NCBI RefSeq assembly: GCF_004138395.1
Contig: NZ_PRLM01000006.1
Coordinates: forward strand, 62,001-126,000
Direction: 5' to 3'
Origin: Candidatus Nanosyncoccus alces
GTDB taxonomy: Bacteria; Patescibacteriota; Saccharimonadia; Saccharimonadales; Saccharimonadaceae
DNA: 64,000 bases
The notes under the pieces were generated by a model. It saw only the letters and a list, made by a program, of their open reading frames with translations. It was not told where the DNA came from and made no database searches. A program made the position numbers and the translations under genes. Positions 47,509-54,581 of this stretch are shown piece after piece. Position 1 is the first letter of the stretch; every line of letters begins with the position of its first letter.

Positions 47509-48899
47509 TGTTGTACTCCGTTTAAGTTATTATTGATTTGAGGTTGAATAGGTTGAGGTGTTGGAGGGGATATGGGCGGAGCTGCGGCCGGAGGAGCGGG
47601 TGGCGTAACTGCTGGTCTAGGTTGCATGACTGACATGACTGGAGCGGCGGTAGCAGGGGCGACTGTTTGGGGAGCTGGGGGTGACGACGGAGTTGGAGTG
47701 AGTTGTTTTTGCATTTGCTGATTACGGACTACAATCATGCGCTTTTCGTATTCGTCGCTAGTAATCCGTGGCAGCGAGACGTAGAAAGTCGACCCTTCAC
47801 CGAAAGCAGACTCTGCCCAGACACGCCCACCCATCGCTTCGGCACGCTGTTTAACTAGATATAGACCCAGGCCGGTACCGCCAATAGTACGCGTATCGGA
47901 ATTATCTGCGCGATAGAATTTCTGGAAAATATGCCCAAGGTCGTCTGCAGAGATACCAATGCCAGTGTCAGTAACGTTGATTAGAACTCTGTCACCATCA
48001 CCACGAACATTAACATAGATTGAACCACCTGCAGGAGTGTATTTAATTGCATTTTCTATAAGATTGTCCAGGATCTCGCGCATGAAATTAACATCCACAT
48101 AACCATAAACCACCTGGTTCATTTGGCGATTATTGTCAAATGATATGGAATCGTTGGAGCCAAAGGTAAAACTGAGTTTGGCATCCTTGGCGCGCATGAG
48201 GTAGTCGTCTGCGATGGTTTTTACTAAACCGACCATTTCGGCTGGCTCAAAGCGGGGCTTAATTTTGCCGTCATCTAGTTTGGTGACATCGAGTAAATCT
48301 TGGAAAAGTTTACCTAAGTGCTGAGAAGCGGCGTGTGCAGCATTTAGATATCCCCGGGCACGCTCATCAATGGCAGCAGTCTGAGGATTAAGCGCAAGTG
48401 ATAAATATCCTTCGATAGAAGCTACTGGCGTACGCATTTCGTGGGAAGCTGTGGAGATGAATTCAGTTTGCTCACCTTCTTCTGCAAGTTCTTTAGTAAT
48501 ATTACGAAAAGTGATAATACGGTTTTGGCCTAAACCGTCGGTAGGCATCACGGATACAGCGATTGGGATACGCTTATCAGATTGGCTAGCAATCAAGCAG
48601 CTTTGAAAAGGGTCAAGAGGTCGTCCAGTACTCATGGCTTGGATAAGCGGATTCTCGGACTCAGGAAGCTCACGTCCTTCTTTGGATTCTAGTTTCAAAA
48701 GTAGGCCATAGTCTAAACCAATAGCTTTATCTGCAGAACCACATTCCGTCATGTTAATAGCGGCAGGGTTAATGAATTGGATTACTCCGGACTTGTCAGT
48801 AATGATTACCCCGTCATGAATATTTTTAAGAGCAAGCTCAGCTAACCCGGATTGGTTACCCACGCCGTCTTTGGGGTTATTGCGCTTAAATATCTTCAT
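47505..48899 (-). CDS. Soluble PAS-domain sensor histidine kinase
   Basis: This 464-residue protein has a PAS domain (about 20-135), a HisKA domain with His153 in ASHEMRTP, and a HATPase domain with N-box LIENAIKYTP, G1 DTGIGIS and G2 GGTGLGLYLVK. There is no membrane segment, so the signal is probably cytoplasmic. It ends in a ~75-residue Pro/Ala/Gln-rich tail like that of its partner regulator. The start has TAAAAT (48913-48908) 8 nt upstream. It is the first gene of a kinase-regulator-rluB-ATPase operon. Confidence 0.93.
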   Translation of the reverse strand: MKIFKRNNPKDGVGNQSGLAELALKNIHDGVIITDKSGVIQFINPAAINMTECGSADKAIGLDYGLLLKLESKEGRELPESENPLIQAMSTGRPLDPFQSCLIASQSDKRIPIAVSVMPTDGLGQNRIITFRNITKELAEEGEQTEFISTASHEMRTPVASIEGYLSLALNPQTAAIDERARGYLNAAHAASQHLGKLFQDLLDVTKLDDGKIKPRFEPAEMVGLVKTIADDYLMRAKDAKLSFTFGSNDSISFDNNRQMNQVVYGYVDVNFMREILDNLIENAIKYTPAGGSIYVNVRGDGDRVLINVTDTGIGISADDLGHIFQKFYRADNSDTRTIGGTGLGLYLVKQRAEAMGGRVWAESAFGEGSTFYVSLPRITSDEYEKRMIVVRNQQMQKQLTPTPSSPPAPQTVAPATAAPVMSVMQPRPAVTPPAPPAAAPPISPPTPQPIQPQINNNLNGVQQ

Positions 48900-48947
48900 C
48901 TAAGCTTATTTTAACACAAGCTAGATAAAATGTGTTATATTTTAATT

Positions 48948-50618
48948 ATGAATAAAGACGTCATTTATATTGAGCCGGAAGATGACATCACCGATATCAT
49001 CACCAAAATTGAGAATTCAAAAGAAAAAATTGTGGCATTAGTGCCACCAAAAAAGGCTGGCGTATTTCGTAGCGTAGTGAATATTAAATTGATTTCCAAG
49101 GTGGGAACCACATCAGAAAAAACTATTGTACTAGTGACGACGGACCCGTCCATTGTGAAGTTGGCGGCTGCCACAAAAATGCCCGTGACCAAGAATTTGC
49201 AAACTCCACCAGCAATTTCTACAGCAGAAACTGAAATAGAGGAAGTTTCTGAGGAAGAATTAGTTGATGAACCGGAGGGAGAGGTTGAAGAGGGGATAAC
49301 CGAAGAAACGATAGAAGCCACCGAGGACGATGAAAAAGAAGAGCCGACGTCCAAAAAAGATAAAAAGAAAGAAAAAGCCGATAAAAAGAGCGAGAAGAAA
49401 AAACCAACCGGGAAGACTGGCAACCCAATAATAGATTGGATAAAATCACACAAGAAGCTGTCAATTTTTGGGGGAATCGGGATCTTGGTATTAATATTAG
49501 TCCTAGTATGGGCCTTCGCAATAGCCCCGGCTGCCACGGTAAATGTCAGTATAAAAACAGAAAACAACAACTTTTCTGAAAATATCACTTTCACCACTAA
49601 TGCTGCCGACGAAGATGCCACTGCTGGGAAGTTCTACCTCCAGGAAAAGAAACTAGAATCCGTGTCGGAAGTTTCCTTCACGGCTACCGGCCAAAAGAAT
49701 AATGGCGAAAAAGCTACAGGCGAGGTGATCGTATATACTTTCTTCAAGAGGGAAGGAACAGTAGCGATTAATGCTGGTTCAACCTTCACAATTAATGGCC
49801 TTTCCTTCACATCCGACAAGAACGTTTCGTTGTCTTGGGGCGGGGACGATTTTAATGACTGCGACAATAAAAACAATGCCACCCAGATTACAAATTCTGG
49901 TTGTCAAATATCCGGCAGAGTAACGGTGACGGCTACCGGAGCTGGGACAAAATATAACATCGCAGCTTCTAACTCTGGCTGGAGCACTACTGCGAATGTG
50001 AGCGTATATTCTGATAAGGCCATGTCTGGCGGCACTGACGATATTGTAACAGTAGTGGAGCAAGCTGACATTGAAAAGGCAAAAAATGAGCTCAAGGCTT
50101 CTAATGAGGACGAGAACAAGGAAAAGTTATTTGACAGTTTAGGCGAAGACGTACTAGTGATAGAGGCTAGCTTCAACCAAGATACTTCTGCTGCTGTAGC
50201 CACACCGGCCGCCGGAGAATCGGTAAAAGACGGTGAGCAGCCCACACTAAAAGCTACTACTACAGCTTCTGTGTATGTGATTGATAAAACCAAGGTGGAG
50301 GAATTTATTAAGGAAAAGGCTAAACTTGGAGATGACCAGAAAATTTATGAAATTAAAGACCCGTTCATTGAGAATTTCCTTAAAACTGGTGACGGATATA
50401 CTGGTAAACTTAAAACTACTTATGCCTCCGGACCTAAAATCACCGATAGCGATGTAGTAGAAATCGTCAAGGGGAAGGGTGTTGGGGACGCCAGACATGA
50501 TCTCAATAATATCAACGGTGTTGCCAAGGTTGAAATTGAGACTTCTTACCCATGGGTAAATGCGATACCTGGCGATACAAACAAAATCACCGTAAACGTC
50601 AGCATTGAGGAAGAATAG
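48948..50618 (+). CDS. Large membrane-anchored surface protein with acidic cytoplasmic part
   Basis: This 556-residue protein starts with a ~75-residue conserved domain (MNKDVIYIEPEDDITDIITKIE...). A long Glu/Lys-rich low-complexity stretch follows (about 90-155), then one membrane segment (about 173-195). The remaining ~360 residues face outside, with repeated beta-type modules (EATGEVIVYTFFKREGTVAI..., KITVNVSIEEE at the end). A related layout is found in CPR proteins called baseplate J-like; I make that comparison with low certainty. TATATT (48936-48941) precedes the ATG by 6 nt (leaderless), divergent from the histidine kinase. Confidence 0.72.
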   Translation: MNKDVIYIEPEDDITDIITKIENSKEKIVALVPPKKAGVFRSVVNIKLISKVGTTSEKTIVLVTTDPSIVKLAAATKMPVTKNLQTPPAISTAETEIEEVSEEELVDEPEGEVEEGITEETIEATEDDEKEEPTSKKDKKKEKADKKSEKKKPTGKTGNPIIDWIKSHKKLSIFGGIGILVLILVLVWAFAIAPAATVNVSIKTENNNFSENITFTTNAADEDATAGKFYLQEKKLESVSEVSFTATGQKNNGEKATGEVIVYTFFKREGTVAINAGSTFTINGLSFTSDKNVSLSWGGDDFNDCDNKNNATQITNSGCQISGRVTVTATGAGTKYNIAASNSGWSTTANVSVYSDKAMSGGTDDIVTVVEQADIEKAKNELKASNEDENKEKLFDSLGEDVLVIEASFNQDTSAAVATPAAGESVKDGEQPTLKATTTASVYVIDKTKVEEFIKEKAKLGDDQKIYEIKDPFIENFLKTGDGYTGKLKTTYASGPKITDSDVVEIVKGKGVGDARHDLNNINGVAKVEIETSYPWVNAIPGDTNKITVNVSIEEE

Positions 50619-50670
50619 TGTTCCCAGAATTAATTAGTGGACTGGTCGATAGCTGCGGGAAGGCTAGAGA

Positions 50671-52104
50671 ATGAAGATTTTAGCTTTGGATGTGGGCGAA
50701 AAACGTATTGGAGTAGCACGTGCTGATTCTGATACTAGGATTGCCGTTCCCGTGGGATTTATTGAGGTAAATGGCTCAGAGTGGCAAGAAATTGCAAAAG
50801 TTGCACGTTTGAATAGCACTAGCTTCTTTGTATTGGGGCTGCCGCGTAGCAATGACGGGAACGAAACTGCCCAGTCCCTATACGTAAGGCAATTTGCTAA
50901 GAAAATGGTAGAGCGTATCCCAGGAGTAAAGATCAGATTCCAAGATGAATCTCTCACTTCGGTAGTGGCAGAGGAAAGACTGAAATCTCGCAAGAAGCGC
51001 TACGAAAAAGGCGAGGTCGATGCAGAGGCCGCCTCGATTATATTGCAAGATTTTTTGGAGAGTCTTGGGAGGGATACTGCGATGCCGTCTTCTCCCGATG
51101 CGCAGAATTATATGGAGAGTAATGGTGCTCGCCTAAACTCATGGTCCTCAGGGGATAGCACCGAACGATTACAAGGTGCTGCCAATTTGGCAAAAAGGGA
51201 GGCAGATAAGGTAAAGTTAAACGCAAAAAAGGCAAAACATAAAATGAAAACAACAACGAAGTGGATATCTGGACTAATTATATTGGCGATAATAGGGCTA
51301 GCGGCGGCGGGAGTGGCAATGTTTATTAGAGACCAGCGTTATAAAGATTATGCTGAGCAATTTGCCCAGATAGAAGCAAATATGCAGGCTGAAGTGTTTG
51401 ATTTTACTATAAAACCCGGCGAAACAATATCCGATATTAAAGATAATCTGGTAGAACTAGGTTACAGCACCACGGAAGTGGAGGCCGCCCTGAACGCTGA
51501 TTACAATTTTGCGTTTTTACAGAACCGGCCAGATGGGGCAAGCTTAGAAGGTTACCTTTATGGCGAAACGCACGAATTCTATAAAAATACCCCCGTCGGA
51601 GAGATTATTGAAACATACCTCGCAGGGATGGAGAGAGTGATCACCGAAAACGAATTGGAGGTTAAATATGCTGCCCAAGGGCTATCTTTATTTGAGGGGA
51701 TTACGTTAGCGTCGGTAGTACAAAAAGAGGCTCCTTCAGGAGAGCAACCTACTGTGGCACAAATATTTTTGACACGTTTATCATACGGAATACCACTTGG
51801 AAGTGATGTAACAGTATCCTATGCGATTGACCAAATCGATCCTAATAGACAGATTTATGCAGATAACCAAGCAGCCCTAAGCGTAGATTCATGTTATAAT
51901 ACACGCCTTTATACTGGTTTGCCCTGTGGCCCAATCTCCAACCCTGGTCTATCTGCTCTGTTAGCAGTGGCTGAGCCATCAGATACCTCTTATCTTTACT
52001 TCTTGACAGGAGACGATGGAATGATGTATTATAGTTACACGGAGGCCGAGCATATCCAGAATATTGCCAGCCATTGCCGAGACCTCTGTAACATATCATT
52101 ATGA
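50671..52104 (+). CDS. RuvX (YqgF) resolvase fused to endolytic transglycosylase MltG
   Basis: One 477-residue frame joins two genes usually separate. Residues 1-~130 are a YqgF/RuvX RNase H-fold domain (MKILALDVGEKRIGVARAD, FVLGLPRS, DESLTSVVAEE, KGEVDAEAASIIL). About 50 residues of charged linker follow, then a membrane segment (about 195-215) and MltG, which cuts nascent peptidoglycan (IKPGETISDIKDNLVELGY, LEGYLYGETHEFY, ASVVQKEAP, PLGSDVTVSYAI, SNPGLSALLAVAEP). No internal start or stop separates them. RuvX processes pre-16S rRNA or Holliday junctions in the cytoplasm, so its domain stays inside while MltG faces out. ATGA overlap with the next gene. Confidence 0.9.
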   Translation: MKILALDVGEKRIGVARADSDTRIAVPVGFIEVNGSEWQEIAKVARLNSTSFFVLGLPRSNDGNETAQSLYVRQFAKKMVERIPGVKIRFQDESLTSVVAEERLKSRKKRYEKGEVDAEAASIILQDFLESLGRDTAMPSSPDAQNYMESNGARLNSWSSGDSTERLQGAANLAKREADKVKLNAKKAKHKMKTTTKWISGLIILAIIGLAAAGVAMFIRDQRYKDYAEQFAQIEANMQAEVFDFTIKPGETISDIKDNLVELGYSTTEVEAALNADYNFAFLQNRPDGASLEGYLYGETHEFYKNTPVGEIIETYLAGMERVITENELEVKYAAQGLSLFEGITLASVVQKEAPSGEQPTVAQIFLTRLSYGIPLGSDVTVSYAIDQIDPNRQIYADNQAALSVDSCYNTRLYTGLPCGPISNPGLSALLAVAEPSDTSYLYFLTGDDGMMYYSYTEAEHIQNIASHCRDLCNISL

Positions 52105-53156
52105 CGAAACGTAAGAAAAAATTTGATTTTGAGCGCTATAAGAGCGGTTTGTTATATCTGGTTGCCAGTTTGGCAATACTGATGCTAGTTTTTGTTGGTT
52201 CTATAGATAAACATAATAGCGACACAAGCTTGAGCCTGGATACTTTTGCTGCAAATGACTACAATGTTTCGGTCGATCAGCTATCTGAGCTGTATGTGGT
52301 AGCGGATTTATCAGACGCGTTGGGTTTGGCGAGTGCGTCTGATGTGGCATCAAACTATGTTATAGCCACCACGATGTACGATTCGGGCCAAACATCTACT
52401 GGTAAGCTTGAAAAACCCAACATAACTAATATCTCCGCCTCGCGCGGCGTAATAGAGCATACCGTCGAGGAGGGGGAAAGCATGGATACAATTGCGGCTG
52501 AGTATGGCGTTTCTACTGATGAAATTCGTTGGTCTAATGGTCTTAAAACTACTGATGTATCACCGGGTTCAGTGCTTTATGTGCCAAGTACTTCTGGCAT
52601 TGTATACACTGTGAAGTCTGGCGACACGGTGGAGAGCATTGCGGAAAAGTATGGTTCCAACGCGGCGGAGATTGTTGCCCTGAATGACCTTGAGGTATCG
52701 GGCGTGTCTGAAGGGATGAAGATTATAGTGAAGGGCGGCTCTCTACCAGAGACAGAGCGGCCAGAATATGTAGCGCCAACGGTGCGTTATTATGCGACAT
52801 ATACCTATCTGGGTAATACGTCCACCAGGGAGAACCTTGTTTGTAACCGAAGCTTAGGCGCGGGGCAATGTACGACCTGGGCATGGTTAAAACGACCAGA
52901 TCTTACTTTTATCCAAGCCAATGCTAACAGATGGGACGATATTGCCAGAAACAGCGGACGTTTAGTCGACCATAGCCCGTCGGCTGGCGCAATTTTCCAG
53001 ACAGATTCAGGCTGGTATGGCCACGTGGGGTATGTGGAATCAGTCAACGGTGATGGGTCAATTAACGTATCTGAGCGGAACTACTCGGGCTGCTACGGCG
53101 TGCTTTACTCTACTATTCCTGCCAGCGCAGTGGGGAACTTCAATTATATTCATTAG
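52101..53156 (+). CDS. Anchored LysM-CHAP peptidoglycan hydrolase
   Basis: The 351-residue protein has an N-terminal membrane anchor (about 14-34). Two LysM repeats bind glycan (EHTVEEGESMDTIAAEYGVS... and VYTVKSGDTVESIAEKYG..., about 118-215). A C-terminal CHAP domain follows, with its Cys in GAGQCTTWAW and His in YGHVGYVESV, then SINVSERNY. It probably cleaves peptide crosslinks in the cell's own wall or that of a host. It is coupled to the RuvX-MltG gene (ATGA), so cutting and remodelling of peptidoglycan are expressed together. Confidence 0.9.
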   Translation: MTKRKKKFDFERYKSGLLYLVASLAILMLVFVGSIDKHNSDTSLSLDTFAANDYNVSVDQLSELYVVADLSDALGLASASDVASNYVIATTMYDSGQTSTGKLEKPNITNISASRGVIEHTVEEGESMDTIAAEYGVSTDEIRWSNGLKTTDVSPGSVLYVPSTSGIVYTVKSGDTVESIAEKYGSNAAEIVALNDLEVSGVSEGMKIIVKGGSLPETERPEYVAPTVRYYATYTYLGNTSTRENLVCNRSLGAGQCTTWAWLKRPDLTFIQANANRWDDIARNSGRLVDHSPSAGAIFQTDSGWYGHVGYVESVNGDGSINVSERNYSGCYGVLYSTIPASAVGNFNYIH

Positions 53157-53164
53157 TAGTGTTT

Positions 53165-54157
53165 TTAGATTAGGCTCCAATTATTGAGCCCGAGAGAACG
53201 GATACGAGATTTAATCTCTAGCAAAGTTGTGGCTTCATTGAATACTTCGGGCGGGAGACTGGTTGCCGTCATTATATCTTCGCCGGAACGAAGGCCACTA
53301 GCTAAGGCCTGGAGGATCTTTGTTTCAACATCATTGTCGCCGATAAGGTTGGCCTGACAGAGTTTTTTGTACTTTTTAGTATAATCTTCTGGAAAAAGTA
53401 GCTCTAGTATGTCTTTTGGTTCAGTGTAAGGAATTGCCCCCTGTTTGATAAGTTTATTACATCCTTGGGAATAGGGATTATTAATATTACCGGGTACAGC
53501 AAAAACTTCTTTACTTTGTTCTAAGGCATGGGTAGCAGTATTAAGTGAGCCAGACCTTTCAGCGGCTTCCACGACTACAACAATGTCGGAGAGCCCAGAG
53601 ATAAGGCGATTCCGCTCAAGAAAACTAACCTTAGTAAAGACATTGGCTCCTGGGGCATATTCGCTCATTACGGCGCCACCTTTCTTAATAATTTCTGCGG
53701 CCAATGGCTTGTGAGAGGCTGGGTAGATATGATCAATTGGTGTACCGAGTATTGCTACGGTAACTCCGTTGGCGTCTAGACACCCTCGATGGGCAATTGA
53801 ATCAACCCCAAAAGCTAACCCAGACACCACGACAACCCCACGTTTCCCAAGCTCATAGGCTAATTTGTAGGCTACTTCCTCGCCGTACTTGGTGTTATGA
53901 CGGCTACCGACAATGGCAACAGTTTTGGGCCGCTTCGCTCTGGCGTCTGTTCGGTTTTTCTCACTTGATTTTTGTCTAGATTTGTTTTGTTTTTGGTCAG
54001 TACTTTTAGAAATTTCGGCCATATTTTCCGGCATTTTGCCATAAAAATACAATGTTTTAGGCTTAAGCGCAATACTGTCTAACACCTCTGTAAAATTGGC
54101 TTCTAGGGGTGAAATTTGGTTGATTTTTGTAAAAAAGTGTGAAAATAGTGTTGACAT
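53165..54157 (-). CDS. dprA: DNA-processing protein DprA
   Basis: This 330-residue DprA/Smf protein hands incoming single-stranded DNA to RecA during transformation. The Rossmann-like domain shows VAIVGSRHNTKYGEEVAYKLA, VVSGLAFGVDSIAHRGCLD and GTPIDHIYPASHK, with FLERNRLISGLSD and QGCNKLIKQGAIPYTEP toward the end; the C-terminal winged-helix-like part is present. A lysine-rich loop (residues 58-80) is longer than usual. ATG 54157 has a GAGGA site; the plus-strand promoter of the neighbouring RNA begins inside its first codons. Confidence 0.94.
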   Translation of the reverse strand: MSTLFSHFFTKINQISPLEANFTEVLDSIALKPKTLYFYGKMPENMAEISKSTDQKQNKSRQKSSEKNRTDARAKRPKTVAIVGSRHNTKYGEEVAYKLAYELGKRGVVVVSGLAFGVDSIAHRGCLDANGVTVAILGTPIDHIYPASHKPLAAEIIKKGGAVMSEYAPGANVFTKVSFLERNRLISGLSDIVVVVEAAERSGSLNTATHALEQSKEVFAVPGNINNPYSQGCNKLIKQGAIPYTEPKDILELLFPEDYTKKYKKLCQANLIGDNDVETKILQALASGLRSGEDIMTATSLPPEVFNEATTLLEIKSRIRSLGLNNWSLI

Positions 54158-54179
54158 ATTTTTCCTCGTGTGATATAAT
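54151..54179 (+). promoter_or_regulatory. Perfect consensus promoter for a structured RNA
   Basis: TTGACA (54151-54156), 17-nt spacer ending GTGTGA, TATAAT (54174-54179). All twelve core bases match the sigma-70 consensus. The -35 overlaps the dprA start codon on the other strand. Confidence 0.87.
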
Positions 54180-54185
54180 GAAGTC

Positions 54186-54494
54186 AGTTGGGGCACAAAA
54201 AAGTGCACCACACCGCACCTAAATAAATTATAATTTCGGCTATACTACTTCCAGTGTAGCAGAAATTGCGTGCTTTTGAAACCCTTTCGACTTTTGAATT
54301 TCTTCATGGTTCACAAGTTTTTAAGTATTACCTCCACTTAGAAAGGCCCATTTCGAAGGCATAGCAATCCCTCTAACCGGCGGGCCCCAATTGTGTGAGG
54401 TGGGTTACGCTCCGGGGTTCACCCGGTATAGTAGTGAAGCGTTAGAGGGCCAAAATAGCCTCAGGTGATGCCCACCCTTACCTGAGGCTTTTTT
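54186..54494 (+). ncRNA. Unidentified structured RNA of about 310 nt
   Basis: Between dprA and topA, about 310 nt run from a perfect promoter to a strong terminator with no credible protein frame. Visible hairpins include TGGGGCAC/GTGCACCA (54190-54210), GCTATAC/GTGTAGC (54239-54260) and a large closing helix CCCTCTAAC (54369-54377)/GTTAGAGGG (54441-54449) that encloses GC-rich sub-hairpins. I tested by eye for RNase P, tmRNA, SRP and 6S signatures and did not find their hallmark motifs. An 11-codon frame (MVHKFLSITST, 54306-54341) lies inside. Size and expression signals suggest a major housekeeping RNA or divergent sRNA. Confidence 0.7.
54458..54494 (+). terminator. Intrinsic terminator of the 310-nt RNA
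   Basis: Nine-base stem GCCTCAGGT/ACCTGAGGC with a 13-nt loop, followed by TTTTTT. It separates the RNA from topA, which has its own promoter element at 54570. Confidence 0.95.
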
Positions 54495-54581
54495 GATACG
54501 ATTATAAAAGCTAGAGAAGTAGGTCGTAAAGGGTTCTGGATTCATAATATTTATGCTTGCATGATGTGATATTATAGTATT

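Noticed and set aside
48965-49621. 218-codon minus-strand frame inside the surface-protein gene
   Set aside because: Low-complexity Ser/Val antisense of an Asp/Glu/Lys-rich region; no promoter or binding site.
54405-54425. tRNA-like T-arm (CCGGG-GTTCA-CCCGG) in the 310-nt RNA
   Set aside because: The loop has five rather than seven bases and no acceptor or anticodon stem can be built around it, so neither tRNA nor the tRNA part of tmRNA.
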